Part shown: one piece after another, positions 47,999 through 57,377 of the stretch | Layout: each line of letters starts with the position of its first letter | Position numbering within the stretch: position 1 is the stretch's first letter | From: Bacillus mobilis | GTDB taxonomy: Bacteria > Bacillota > Bacilli > Bacillales > Bacillaceae_G | Reading direction: 5' to 3' | DNA: 64,000 nucleotides | NCBI RefSeq assembly: GCF_001884045.1 | Contig: NZ_MACF01000070.1 | Coordinates: 60,406 to 124,405, forward strand | Position numbers and translations under genes: made by a program | Notes under the pieces: generated by a model | The model's input: only the letters and a program-made list of their open reading frames with translations | What the model was told of the DNA's origin: nothing | Databases searched by the model: none

Positions 47999-48706
47999 AT
48001 GAGTACTTACGTTTTAGTACATGGAGCATGGCAAGGTGAATGGGCATGGGAATTAGTAAAACCTCAACTAGAAGCTTTAGGTCACACCGTTATTACACTA
48101 GACTTACCTGGAAGCGGGAAAGATATGACTCCCTCCCAAAATATAACGTTAGATTCCTATGTTAATGCAGTAACAGCTACTATAAATCAACAAAATGAAA
48201 GAGTTATTCTTGTTGGACATAGTATGGGTGGAATTGTGATTACTCAAACTGCTGAACTTATACCCAATAAAATCGATAAATTAGTATATCTTTGTGCATT
48301 CTTACCACAAAACGGAGAAAGTCTTGGTAGTAAATTAAATGGAGAAACCGGACCACAATTCTCTATAAATGAGAATGACTTGACTGCTGAACTTATACCA
48401 GAGTTGATTGAACAAACATTTTTAAATGCTACAGAAGACGGCGCTATTAAAGAAGCATCTTTTAATCAAATGCGTCCTCAACCACTAGGACCGTTCCAAC
48501 AAGAGCTAAAAATATCAGAAGAGAATTTTGGAACTATAAATCGGATTTATATCGAAACAACTCTAGATAGAGCGATTCCAATTGATTTTCAGCGCCGAAT
48601 GAATACAGAGACCCCTTGCACGAAAATAATTACTTTTGAAGCTGATCATTCACCATTCTTTTCTAAAGCGACAGAACTTGTTAATTGCTTAAATGAGTTA
48701 CGCTAA
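47999..48706 (+). CDS. alpha/beta hydrolase (EstC-like)
   Basis: 235 residues. The start YVLVHGAWQGEWAWELVKPQLEALGH, nucleophile VGHSMGG, and terminal HSPFFSKA with catalytic His give the pattern of plant methylesterase/hydroxynitrile lyase-like hydrolases (EstC). No signal peptide. ATG with SD AGAGGAG. Divergent from a LysR regulator and closed by its own terminator. Probably hydrolyses small esters. Confidence 0.88.
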   Translation: MSTYVLVHGAWQGEWAWELVKPQLEALGHTVITLDLPGSGKDMTPSQNITLDSYVNAVTATINQQNERVILVGHSMGGIVITQTAELIPNKIDKLVYLCAFLPQNGESLGSKLNGETGPQFSINENDLTAELIPELIEQTFLNATEDGAIKEASFNQMRPQPLGPFQQELKISEENFGTINRIYIETTLDRAIPIDFQRRMNTETPCTKIITFEADHSPFFSKATELVNCLNELR

Positions 48707-48721
48707 ATTTCATTTAATGAA

Positions 48722-48747
48722 AATAGACACCCGCAGGTGTCTATTTA
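48722..48747. terminator. terminator between convergent genes
   Basis: Stem AAATAGACACC / GGTGTCTATTT with a four-base loop. Confidence 0.88.
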
Positions 48748-48777
48748 TTATGCTAACTAGAGATTGTATTTTCTTCA

Positions 48778-49692
48778 CTACATTTGCATGCCCTTTTGCT
48801 TCATCTCCCACTTTTTATACAGCAGTACTGTACCAAATAAAAATACCCCTGCAATAAATGAAACTACTGGTAACATTTTTATCATTTCATCAGGAAATAC
48901 GAGCGGTAATAACGGAAATGCATACGCTGCTGGAATACGTACTCCAACGATTTTTAATAAAATAAGCATTAATATCATATTGAATAAAGTGACTACAATC
49001 CATGAATCAATGGAAAAATACAATAACGTTCCAACAGTTGCTGATGTAGTTAATACTAATATTTGTTTAAATGCCATTTTTTCATTGTACATCGGCTTTT
49101 GAAGTGATTCATACACGACAACTAATATTGGTGGAATAACTGCTAATTTTTCATAACCAGTTATCCAACATAAACTGATCCACACGAAATTTAATATTAG
49201 AAATACAGTCATATATTTATACTGTATATTCATTTTTCGCTCAATACCGTTGTTCAATTTAAATATAAGAACACCTACCATTAAAATAAATGTAAAAGCG
49301 AATACTGCGATAACAAATGACCATTCCGTCGCATTTGTTACTATTGGTAATAAACCTGTCGCAATAGATGGTGCTAAATTAGATTGAATTACACGTAAAA
49401 ACAGCAACATCAATACAAGTGTTAAACTTACTTTCCCTAAATAGGCTATATCCATTTGATTCACCATAAAACCAATTACAGCTGTTATTGACGTTGCAAT
49501 AAAGATTTTTTCTGGTTGTCTTAACCACCCTGGCTCACGATACGCCCATAAAGCAACTGCCATTGCTGCTATTTCCGGCAAAATGACTTCTGGATCATTT
49601 AATAACACACCTGCTGTTACCATTGCTAAAATAAATGAAATAGCAATCGTATATGAGATGATAGTTTCTTTCTTTGAAATTACTGCATTCAT
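48778..49692 (-). CDS. multi-spanning membrane protein, HPP-like
   Basis: 304 residues, nine to ten membrane segments in two similar halves (ALWAYREPGWLRQPEKIF ... PSIATGLLPIVTNATEWSF and GVRIPAAYAFPLLPLVFP), reminiscent of HPP-family proteins, though the canonical HPP motif is only partly present. ATG with SD AAAGGAG. No neighbour suggests a substrate. Confidence 0.55.
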   Translation of the reverse strand: MNAVISKKETIISYTIAISFILAMVTAGVLLNDPEVILPEIAAMAVALWAYREPGWLRQPEKIFIATSITAVIGFMVNQMDIAYLGKVSLTLVLMLLFLRVIQSNLAPSIATGLLPIVTNATEWSFVIAVFAFTFILMVGVLIFKLNNGIERKMNIQYKYMTVFLILNFVWISLCWITGYEKLAVIPPILVVVYESLQKPMYNEKMAFKQILVLTTSATVGTLLYFSIDSWIVVTLFNMILMLILLKIVGVRIPAAYAFPLLPLVFPDEMIKMLPVVSFIAGVFLFGTVLLYKKWEMKQKGMQM

Positions 49693-49853
49693 TCATACAT
49701 ACTCCTTTTTGCTTATTACTTCCATAATGTAAAATAATACATTTATATACCCTACTAAGGTATTGTATATTAGCATCTTTTCTATTTCAAGTATTTAGTT
49801 TTTTCATTCTTTATCCCCACATACACTTACAAAACAAGGAATGTTTCTAGGCA

Positions 49854-49882
49854 TTGACACTTATTAAAAGATAAGTTACAAT
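49854..49882 (+). promoter_or_regulatory. sigma-A promoter of the UPF0291 gene
   Basis: Consensus -35 TTGACA at 49854-49859, 17-base spacer, -10 TACAAT at 49877-49882. The spacing and both boxes are nearly ideal. Confidence 0.8.
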
Positions 49883-49887
49883 AACTA

Positions 49888-49910
49888 TACATTAGTAAGT
49901 AACTAATGTA
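49888..49910. promoter_or_regulatory. operator-like palindrome just downstream of the -10
   Basis: Perfect 9-base arms TACATTAGT / ACTAATGTA with a five-base spacer, covering the expected transcription start. This is the position of a repressor site. Confidence 0.6.
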
Positions 49911-49935
49911 ATTAATTTAACTAGAGGTGAATCAA

Positions 49936-50166
49936 ATGAAAAACATTTTATTCCGTATTAACGAATTATCAAAAAAAGAAAAAGCATCTGGATTAACAGT
50001 TGATGAAAAACAAGAACAACAAATGTTGCGTCAAAACTATACAAAAACATTTCGTGGAAGCTTAGATTCCATTTTATTAAACACAAAAATTGTTGATCAA
50101 CATGGTCTTAACGTTACACCAGCCGCATTACAAGATGCTCAAATACGTTTAAAATTAAGCAAATGA
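49936..50166 (+). CDS. UPF0291 (DUF896) family protein
   Basis: 76 residues of the DUF896/YnzC family: ILFRINELSKKEKASGLT, EQQMLRQNYTKTFRGSLDSILLNTKIVD (core motif LRQNYTKTFRG), then NVTPAAL. Family members are small helical-hairpin cytosolic proteins; YnzC of B. subtilis is LexA-regulated, but the biochemical function is unknown. ATG with SD AGAGGTGA; an upstream GTG is less likely. The promoter is strong, with a palindrome at its start site. Confidence 0.9.
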   Translation: MKNILFRINELSKKEKASGLTVDEKQEQQMLRQNYTKTFRGSLDSILLNTKIVDQHGLNVTPAALQDAQIRLKLSK

Positions 50167-50200
50167 AATTAGCGATAAAAAAGCAATCGTATAAAACATA

Positions 50201-50240
50201 AAAAGAGCCGGAATTCCTATTTAGAAATTCCAGCTCTTTT
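50201..50240. terminator. bidirectional terminator
   Basis: Stem AAAAGAGC-GGAATT / AATTCC-GCTCTTTT with single mismatches, between convergent UPF0291 and CcdC-like genes. Confidence 0.9.
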
Positions 50241-50696
50241 TATTGTCTTTTCTAATTTAGCATATGAGCGATACATCGCAATTCTCCACGATACAATCAT
50301 CGCAAATGCAAGTAAGAAAAACATTCCGCTTAACTGTGCTAAATCAATTGATTGACTTAAATATGATTTTAACGCTACTCGTACAGCCAATAATCCGACT
50401 AAAATAAATATGAATGCTTTTGACGGTTTCATAAATATATGTTCAGCCCTTATTTCGAGCTTAGTTGTTTTAATTAGAAATATAGAGAAAATAAGTCCTA
50501 CGCTAATTGCCTCTATTATTTCTAACGATGTTAATCGAAACTCTGGTAAGAAGTACATCATTGCACCAGTGCTCATAAAAATTGGCGGTAATATAATTTT
50601 CTTTTTCGTTACCGGTTTTTTCGCTGCTTTAAAGCGCAGAAACATGACACCAACAGCCATACAAACCGCTACAATACTTGATAAAAGTGCTATCAT
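50217..50696 (-). CDS. ccdC: CcdC-like protein (DUF1453)
   Basis: 159 residues with four to five membrane helices. KKIILPPIFMSTGAMMYFLPEFR and AEHIFMKPSKAFIFILVGLLAVR match the CcdC/YneJ family encoded beside CcdA in B. subtilis. The gene is not strictly required for cytochrome c synthesis and its function is unresolved. ATG with SD AGGGGTGGAGAG. No ccdA is adjacent here; a DUF2871 gene precedes it by 17 bases. Confidence 0.8.
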   Translation of the reverse strand: MIALLSSIVAVCMAVGVMFLRFKAAKKPVTKKKIILPPIFMSTGAMMYFLPEFRLTSLEIIEAISVGLIFSIFLIKTTKLEIRAEHIFMKPSKAFIFILVGLLAVRVALKSYLSQSIDLAQLSGMFFLLAFAMIVSWRIAMYRSYAKLEKTIKRAGISK

Positions 50697-50713
50697 ACTC
50701 TCTCCACCCCTAT

Positions 50714-51109
50714 CTATTTAACAGACTTTTTGAGCAAAATCATAAACCAAACGAGCCCGATACTTATAATAACATGACCTAATCCAGCCATATGGCTTAA
50801 ACCGTTAAAGTCAGTTCCATTTACTTGTAGAAGACCTCTCCATAGCATTGTTGCGATAGTAAAGATTAATCCTACATTATAAACAACAAACCATGCACGA
50901 AAGCTCTTTGTTTCTTGTACATGAAACACTTTACATAAAGCTAAAGCAATTAAACAGAATACGAAACCGAGCACTAATACATGTGTATGCACCAATTGCA
51001 ACATTGTGGATCCTTTAATTCCTTGTGCTTTCGTATACTCTCTTGCAAATACTCCTGATAATAAACCAATAATTAAGTAAATGAATGCCGCATTATATAA
51101 TCTCTTCAT
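50714..51109 (-). CDS. DUF2871 membrane protein
   Basis: 131 residues with four membrane segments. MLQLVHTHVLVLGFVFCLIAL and GLSHMAGLGHVIISIGLVW contain His residues spaced within helices, resembling haem-copper oxidase subunit I-like small proteins of the DUF2871 family. Function unknown. ATG with SD AGGAGG. Co-transcribed with the CcdC-like gene. Confidence 0.78.
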   Translation of the reverse strand: MKRLYNAAFIYLIIGLLSGVFAREYTKAQGIKGSTMLQLVHTHVLVLGFVFCLIALALCKVFHVQETKSFRAWFVVYNVGLIFTIATMLWRGLLQVNGTDFNGLSHMAGLGHVIISIGLVWFMILLKKSVK

Positions 51110-51212
51110 TCTATTCCTCCTGTTGTAAACTTTCTATATTCGCTGCAATTATTTTAAGCAAAGTTTATGAACGGAATATGAACAAAATATTACATTCAAT
51201 TGTTGAAAATAA

Positions 51213-51251
51213 AAAAGCCATCCCACAATTAATAATTGTGGAATGGCTTTT
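51213..51251 (-). terminator. terminator of the deo operon after cdd
   Basis: Long stem AAAAGCCATcCCACAATT / AATTGTGGaATGGCTTTT directly before the cdd stop codon. Confidence 0.92.
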
Positions 51252-51255
51252 CAAC

Positions 51256-51663
<408 letters not shown>

Positions 51664-51684
51664 TCAAAGTAAGTGTAATTATGA

Positions 51685-52986
51685 TTAGTCAGTAATCACT
51701 GTATGAACTAATTTAGGAGCCACTGCTGTTTCAGCGATAGAAATGTTCTCATAAATTTTTGCTTTTACATCTTCTACATTTTCACGATTTGCATAGATCG
51801 TTACGAATGGCTCGCCTTCTTTTACTGCATCGCCAACTTTTTTACGTAACATTAATCCTACTGCTAAATCAATTTCATCTTCTTTTGTTGCACGTCCAGC
51901 ACCTAGTAACATAGCTGCAATACCAATCTCATCTGCAACAATGTTAGAAATAACACCTGAAGTTTTAGCTGGTACATCAATTACATACTTCGCCTGTGGC
52001 ATTTTTTCTGGATTGTCTACAATTGAGCTATCTCCGCCTTGATTGCTTAAGAACTCTTTAAACTTCTCAGTTGCTTTTCCGTTTTTCATAACTTCAATTA
52101 GCATTTCACGAGCTTCTTCTAATGTATTTGCTTTTTTCGCAAGTACGACCATTTGACTTCCTAATACAAGTACTAATTCTGTTAAATCTTCTGGACCTTC
52201 ACCTTTTAACGTATCAATCGCTTCTTTCACTTCTAGAGCATTACCAATCGCAAATCCAAGAGGTTGTGACATATCTGAAATAACAGCCATAGTTTGACGT
52301 CCTACATTATTTCCGATACGTACCATTGCATGTGCTAATTCTTTTGCATCTTCTTCTGTTTTCATAAATGCGCCAGCACCTGTTTTTACATCAAGTACGA
52401 TCGCGTCAGCACCAGCTGCAATTTTTTTACTCATAATTGAACTTGCGATTAAAGGAATTGAGTTTACTGTTCCTGTTACATCGCGTAATGCATAAATCTT
52501 TTTATCGGCTGGTGTTAAGTTTCCTGTTTGTCCAATAACAGCTACTTTATCACGGTTTACAATATCAATGAACTGCTCTTTCGTAATTTCAACGTGGAAT
52601 CCTTCTACCGCTTCTAACTTATCAATTGTTCCGCCTGTATGTCCTAAACCACGACCAGACATTTTTGCTACTGGCACATCTAAAGCAGCTACTAATGGCC
52701 CTAATACTAATGTTGTTGTATCACCTACACCGCCAGTTGAATGTTTGTCTACTTTAATTCCTTCAATTGCTGATAAATCGATTGTTTCTCCAGACTCCAC
52801 CATTGCCATCGTTAAATCTGCACGTTCACGATCTGTCATATCTTTAAAGAAGATTGCCATTGCAAGCGCACTCACTTGATAATCAGGGATACTTCCATCT
52901 GTATATCCATTAATAAAGAATTTGATTTCTTCAGTCGTTAATTCTTTGCCGTCACGTTTTTTTGCAATAATATCTACCATTCTCAT
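51685..52986 (-). CDS. pdp: pyrimidine-nucleoside phosphorylase
   Basis: 433 residues. Family signature [18 protein letters not shown], phosphate-binding [13 protein letters not shown] and the N-terminal [16 protein letters not shown]. It cleaves uridine, deoxyuridine and thymidine with phosphate to base plus (deoxy)ribose-1-phosphate. ATG at 52986 as in B. subtilis Pdp; an upstream start would add four residues. Third gene of the deoC-nupC-pdp-cdd operon. Confidence 0.96.
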   Translation of the reverse strand: MRMVDIIAKKRDGKELTTEEIKFFINGYTDGSIPDYQVSALAMAIFFKDMTDRERADLTMAMVESGETIDLSAIEGIKVDKHSTGGVGDTTTLVLGPLVAALDVPVAKMSGRGLGHTGGTIDKLEAVEGFHVEITKEQFIDIVNRDKVAVIGQTGNLTPADKKIYALRDVTGTVNSIPLIASSIMSKKIAAGADAIVLDVKTGAGAFMKTEEDAKELAHAMVRIGNNVGRQTMAVISDMSQPLGFAIGNALEVKEAIDTLKGEGPEDLTELVLVLGSQMVVLAKKANTLEEAREMLIEVMKNGKATEKFKEFLSNQGGDSSIVDNPEKMPQAKYVIDVPAKTSGVISNIVADEIGIAAMLLGAGRATKEDEIDLAVGLMLRKKVGDAVKEGEPFVTIYANRENVEDVKAKIYENISIAETAVAPKLVHTVITD

Positions 52987-53022
52987 TACAATCACCATTC
53001 CTTTTTATATGATATAAATCTA

Positions 53023-54204
53023 TTAAAATAATAAGCCAACGATTGTTGCTGATAAGAAACTTACTAATGTTGCACCGAAAAGTAATTTCAAACCGAATCT
53101 TGCGACTACATTCCCTTGCTTTTCATTTAAGCTCTTAACTGCCCCTGCAATAATTCCAATTGAAGAGAAGTTTGCAAATGAAACTAAGAATACAGATATA
53201 ATCGCTGTCGTTCTATCTGAGAAATTAAAGTTTCCTTGTGCTAAATCTGTCATAGCGACAAATTCATTTGATACTAATTTTGTTGCCATAATATTTCCGG
53301 CATTAACTGCTTCGTGCCAAGGTACACCCATAATAAATGCAAATGGTGCAAATACATAACCAAGTATTTCTTGGAACGAAATACCAATTACACCTTTAAA
53401 TACTGCATTAATGAATGCGATTAAAGCAACGAAACCGACTAACATAGCTGCTACTGTAATCGCAACTTTAAATCCATCTATAATGTATTCCCCTAATACT
53501 TCAAAGAAAGTCTTTTTCTCTTCTTCTTGTACTTCTAACATATCTTCTTCTTCAGTAACTTCATACGGGTTAATGATAGAAGCGATAATAAAACCACCAA
53601 ATAAGTTAAGAACTAAAGCGGTTACAACATATTGCGGTTTTAATAACACCATATATGATCCGACGATAGACATTGAAACGGTAGACATTGCAGATGCACA
53701 TAATGTATACATCCTTTTCTCTGGCAATAACCCTAATTGTTTCTTAACTGAAATAAACACTTCAGATTGTCCTAAAATCGCAGATGCAACTGCATTATAT
53801 GATTCTAGTTTCCCCATTCCATTTACTTTACTTAATGCTAGACCGATAGATTTCACAATAATAGGTAATACTTTAATGTGTTGCAAAATACCTATTAAAG
53901 CTGATATAAATACGATTGGCATTAATACACTTAAAAAGAACGAGAACTCTTTTTGATTTACTAATCCACCAAATACGAAATTCACACCATCAGCGGCATA
54001 TTTTAATAACTCTCCAAAACCATCTGCTATTCCGCTAATTAATATATTCCCTACACTTGTATTTAATAATAAAAACCCCAAAATAAATTGTAATATAACC
54101 ATCGTTATGATTGGGCGATATTTGACTTTCTTTCTATTATTACTAGCAAGCCAAGCGATACCTAAAATCAATACGAGGCCAAAAATACCAATTAAGTATT
54201 TCAT
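53023..54204 (-). CDS. nupC: nucleoside permease NupC
   Basis: 393 residues with about eight to ten membrane segments, concentrative nucleoside transporter family: [24 protein letters not shown] (core GQSEVF), [12 protein letters not shown], and the C-terminal [13 protein letters not shown]. Takes up pyrimidine nucleosides with protons or Na+. ATG with SD GGAGGAGA. A strong hairpin separates it from deoC. Confidence 0.94.
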   Translation of the reverse strand: MKYLIGIFGLVLILGIAWLASNNRKKVKYRPIITMVILQFILGFLLLNTSVGNILISGIADGFGELLKYAADGVNFVFGGLVNQKEFSFFLSVLMPIVFISALIGILQHIKVLPIIVKSIGLALSKVNGMGKLESYNAVASAILGQSEVFISVKKQLGLLPEKRMYTLCASAMSTVSMSIVGSYMVLLKPQYVVTALVLNLFGGFIIASIINPYEVTEEEDMLEVQEEEKKTFFEVLGEYIIDGFKVAITVAAMLVGFVALIAFINAVFKGVIGISFQEILGYVFAPFAFIMGVPWHEAVNAGNIMATKLVSNEFVAMTDLAQGNFNFSDRTTAIISVFLVSFANFSSIGIIAGAVKSLNEKQGNVVARFGLKLLFGATLVSFLSATIVGLLF

Positions 54205-54251
54205 AAGCCGTCTCCTCCCATTCGTATCCGCTTACATTTTTTTCAATTATT

Positions 54252-54291
54252 AAAGCAATAGATACACTTTACTTTGTGTATCTATTGCTTT
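54252..54291 (-). promoter_or_regulatory. intra-operon hairpin between deoC and nupC
   Basis: Perfect 16-base stem (arms 54252-54267 and 54276-54291, AAAGCAATAG / CTATTGCTTT at the ends) with an eight-base loop and only three Ts. Probably an attenuator or mRNA-processing site that lowers expression of nupC-pdp-cdd relative to deoC. Confidence 0.65.
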
Positions 54292-54306
54292 TGACTTCAT
54301 TAATGA

Positions 54307-54978
54307 TTAGTAGTTATCTGTAGCACCTTTTGCATCATTTAATACGATTGCAACACTAGCACTTGCTCCAACGCGAGAAGCTCCAGCAGCTACCATTTTG
54401 TCTGCATCTTCACGTGTACGAACGCCACCAGATGCTTTTACACCAACGTTTGGTCCAACTGTTTTACGCATTAATGCGATGTCTTCAGCAGTTGCTCCGC
54501 CAGTTGAGAATCCAGTTGAAGTTTTTACGAAATCAGCACCAGCTTTTACTGATAATTCACAAGCGCGTACTTTCTCTTCATCTGTTAACAGGCAAGTTTC
54601 AATGATTACTTTTACAAGAGCTTTTCCTTTTGCTGCTTGTACTACTTCATAAATATCTTTTTCAACGAACTCATTATCGCCATCTTTTAAAGCGCCTACG
54701 TTGATTACCATATCAACTTCAGTTGCACCTTTTGCAATAGCATCTTTTGTTTCGAAAGCTTTTGTTTCAGTAGTGCTTGCTCCTAATGGGAAACCGATTA
54801 CAGTACAAACATCTACGTCATGTCCAGCTAATTCTTCAGCAGCTAGCTTCACCCATGTAGGATTAATACAAACAGAAGCGAATTTATATTCCTTTGCTTC
54901 TTCGATTACTTTCATAACATCTTCTTTTGTAGTATTAGCTTTTAAAATTGTATGGTCAATTAACTTTGCAATATTCAT
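54307..54978 (-). CDS. deoC: deoxyribose-phosphate aldolase
   Basis: 223 residues, TIM-barrel class I aldolase. [14 protein letters not shown] at the start, [10 protein letters not shown] (Lys), and the Schiff-base Lys in [24 protein letters not shown] follows. Splits deoxyribose-5-phosphate to acetaldehyde and glyceraldehyde-3-phosphate. ATG at 54978 with SD GAGGAG. A DeoR operator lies upstream. Confidence 0.96.
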   Translation of the reverse strand: MNIAKLIDHTILKANTTKEDVMKVIEEAKEYKFASVCINPTWVKLAAEELAGHDVDVCTVIGFPLGASTTETKAFETKDAIAKGATEVDMVINVGALKDGDNEFVEKDIYEVVQAAKGKALVKVIIETCLLTDEEKVRACELSVKAGADFVKTSTGFSTGGATAEDIALMRKTVGPNVGVKASGGVRTREDADKMVAAGASRVGASASVAIVLNDAKGATDNY

Positions 54979-55045
54979 TATCTTCACTCCTCATATCTTT
55001 TAACAACTTCATTCTAACTCTTAGTTGAACAAATGTAAATACACT

Positions 55046-55063
55046 TTTGAAATTTTGTTCACT
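55046..55063 (-). promoter_or_regulatory. DeoR operator upstream of deoC
   Basis: Core TGAACAAAATTTCA (minus strand), matching the B. subtilis deo operator pattern; an additional half-site TTGAACAAATG lies at 55024-55034 in the opposite orientation. Centred about 75 bases before deoC. Confidence 0.75.
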
Positions 55064-55241
55064 CTTTTTGAAAAGTTATTTTCTTGTAGTAAATAAAGCG
55101 CATTCTAACGAAGAAACATTTCCTATTTAAAATCAAAACTTTTATATTAACAATGGTAGTATGTATCTCAATATCCATAATTATTTTTAAAAAGGCAATT
55201 TGTATTCAAAAAACACTCCTGTAATTTATACATAACAAAAT

Positions 55242-55281
55242 AAAAGGCTTTCTCAAAATTAACATCTTGAGAAAGCCTTTT
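55242..55281 (-). terminator. terminator of deoR
   Basis: 15-base perfect stem AAAAGGCTTTCTCAA / TTGAGAAAGCCTTTT, just before the deoR stop, isolating deoR from deoC. Confidence 0.92.
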
Positions 55282-55285
55282 ATTT

Positions 55286-56233
55286 CTAATCTTTTTGATA
55301 ATGTAACAGTTCTTTTGCTGTATGCTGATCAATAATTAATACATTTGCATACCCGCCACGTAACGCACCATCAATTGATTTTATTTTTCTATTACCACCG
55401 GCAACTAAAATAGAGCGTTTCTTCAATTTTAATTCTTCTAACTCAATCCCAATTGTACGTTGATTAATTTCTTCACTACTAATATTTCCGTCTCCATCAA
55501 AGAAACGTGAACAAATGTCACCGACCGATTGTTTTTTGAGTAAACTTGTTTCATCCTTATCGAAATAGCCTAATCGGAATAATAGCGCTTCGTCTCGCAC
55601 TGTCCCTACAGTGAAAATTGCAATATTCGCTTGTTTCCCCATTTCAATAATATGATGAATATGTCGATCCTGCTCTACTAATTCCTTTGTCACTGCATTA
55701 TCAAATATTACTGGTAGTGGTAAATTTCTTGGCGTCGTTTGAAAAGCATCTGCAAATAAAGCAATGGTCTCATTCGCATATGTATTTACACTCGAATGAC
55801 TAATACCACCTTTTAACTGGACAACTTCTACACCTTTTACATGTTGTGGTACGATTTTTCTAGCGATTTCATACATCGTCATTCCCCAGCTTACACCAAC
55901 GATATCACCGTTTTTAACCGTCTTTTCCATATACTCAGCTGCATATTTACTAATATACTCTGTAATCGTTGCATATTCTGGCACTGGAGAAAATACGACA
56001 TGTGCCTCTAACAAGTTGTACTTTTCTTTCAGTAAATTTCCAACGTTATCTAAATCAGCAAATGGATCGGCTATACTAATTTGAACAAACCCTTTTTCTT
56101 TCGCGTACTTTAATAATCGAGAGATAGTCGGTCTTGAAATATTTAATTTGTTAGCAATTTCTTGCTGACTATAATCTGATTGATAATATAATCTTGCAAC
56201 TTCAACGCTTAATTGTTGTTTATCTTTATCCAT
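55286..56233 (-). CDS. deoR: deoxyribonucleoside regulator DeoR (SorC family)
   Basis: 315 residues. N-terminal HTH YSQQEIANKLNISRPTISRLLKYAKEKGFV, then the SorC sugar-phosphate-binding domain with GDIVGVSWGMTMYEIA and SILVAGGNRKIKSIDGALRGGYANVLIIDQ (core GGNRK). In B. subtilis DeoR represses the deo operon and is released by deoxyribose-5-phosphate. ATG at 56233; SD is distant (AGGAAAGGA), so translation may be weak. A palindrome GTAAC-TC-GTTAC at 56235-56246 abuts the start. Confidence 0.92.
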   Translation of the reverse strand: MDKDKQQLSVEVARLYYQSDYSQQEIANKLNISRPTISRLLKYAKEKGFVQISIADPFADLDNVGNLLKEKYNLLEAHVVFSPVPEYATITEYISKYAAEYMEKTVKNGDIVGVSWGMTMYEIARKIVPQHVKGVEVVQLKGGISHSSVNTYANETIALFADAFQTTPRNLPLPVIFDNAVTKELVEQDRHIHHIIEMGKQANIAIFTVGTVRDEALLFRLGYFDKDETSLLKKQSVGDICSRFFDGDGNISSEEINQRTIGIELEELKLKKRSILVAGGNRKIKSIDGALRGGYANVLIIDQHTAKELLHYQKD

Positions 56234-56545
56234 AGTAACTCGTTACATATCCTTTCCTGTATTTCCTTTTCGTTACAAGCATTATACAGCTTTATGCAAG
56301 AAATTTCGACTACCGAATTTTATCTATCTGAACTTCTACTACACTTAGTATTTAAAACGAAACTTTAATCAATGATTTTTTATCCATCCCCTACTAGTTA
56401 TCTGCCCGCCCCCATAATGTAAGATTTTTTCTTATAAAGCAAATCGGTCAGGTTATTAAGGTAGTCATTTTTAAAGTTCAAATTAGATATGTTTTTAAAA
56501 TCAGTATGAGCGTGTAAAATAGTAGTTTTGGAATAAACAAATAAA
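56234..56545. other. intergenic region with dispersed repeat
   Basis: About 310 bases between deoR and the LysE gene terminator. It holds the deoR promoter region and a dispersed repeat copy (56359-56466). No gene was found. Confidence 0.45.
56359..56466 (+). repeat. dispersed repeat, copy 3 (decayed)
   Basis: Starts GAAACTTTAATCAATGATT, contains CATCCCCTACTAGTTAT, and ends GGTAGTC. It aligns with the start and end of the copy at 32327-32448 and with the start of the one at 63942. The hairpin arms have decayed. Confidence 0.5.
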
Positions 56546-56571
56546 AGAAATAATCAATAGTGATTATTTCT
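56546..56571 (-). terminator. terminator of the LysE-family gene
   Basis: Stem AGAAATAATCA / TGATTATTTCT with a four-base loop, just after the stop. Confidence 0.82.
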
Positions 56572-56587
56572 CTTTTCATATACATAT

Positions 56588-57214
56588 TTATTTTTGGAAA
56601 AACAATCTAACTCCAAATACTAATAATACGGCGCCTGTAATACCCTCTATTGTACGGTTCACTCTTTCTTTTCTTAAAAAAGTTCTTAATTGACGTATGA
56701 GTGAGATATAAAGTAAATACCATATTGCTGTCAAAGTCGTAAATGTGACTCCTAATAAAAGAAATTGTAAGAAATGATTTTGATTACTCACAATAAATTG
56801 GGGTAAAAAACTAAGGAAAAATACAGCAGTTTTTGGGTTTAAAATTGCCGTAGTAAATCCTTGTCTAAAGCTTTTAATTGCACCAATATTCTTAGATTCC
56901 ATTTCTACTGAACCTGATATATCTTCTTTTTTATGTAAGGCACTTTTAATTGACTTTACAGCTAAGTAAATTAAATAAACTGCGCCAGCATATTTTATAA
57001 ATGTAAATAACATAGCAAATTTCATTAAGATAGCAGAAAGTCCTAACGTAGCCATTATTGTATGAATCATCATTCCAGATATCGTTCCTAAAACAGTCTT
57101 TATCCCGCCATTTTTACCATGCGAGATAGTATTTTTTGTAACTAGTGCAAAACCAGGACCAGGCATCATTATGATTAACATTGCTGTAAGGATAAATAGT
57201 AGATAATTTTCCAT
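56588..57214 (-). CDS. LysE-family amino acid exporter
   Basis: 208 residues, six membrane helices. LysE/RhtB signature MMPGPGFALVTKNTISHGKNGGIKTVLGTISGM near the N-terminus, and GFTTAILNPKTAVFFLSFLPQF. Exports amino acids or derivatives. ATG with SD AAAGGAA. Located downstream of the nhe operon on the same strand but separated by the nhe terminator. Confidence 0.92.
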   Translation of the reverse strand: MENYLLFILTAMLIIMMPGPGFALVTKNTISHGKNGGIKTVLGTISGMMIHTIMATLGLSAILMKFAMLFTFIKYAGAVYLIYLAVKSIKSALHKKEDISGSVEMESKNIGAIKSFRQGFTTAILNPKTAVFFLSFLPQFIVSNQNHFLQFLLLGVTFTTLTAIWYLLYISLIRQLRTFLRKERVNRTIEGITGAVLLVFGVRLFFQK

Positions 57215-57352
57215 GTTCTAGTATTTCCTTTCCAATTTTTAGTTTTGCTTACAGTATAGCTTTTTTCATTAAAACATTAAATACAAAAAGCTTAATCAGA
57301 AATTTATCTATCAAATTACAAATCCACCTCTCACAAAAACAGGATAAAAAAT

Positions 57353-57377
57353 AAACAGCGGAACTAGTCCACTGTTT
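57353..57377 (-). terminator. terminator of the nhe operon
   Basis: Stem AAACAGCGGA / TCCACTGTTT with one mismatch, overlapping the nheC stop codon and followed by ATTTTTTATCC. Confidence 0.82.

Noticed and set aside
53411-53956. 181-codon open frame on the plus strand
   Set aside because: It is the antisense shadow of nupC; no ribosome site and a low-complexity product.
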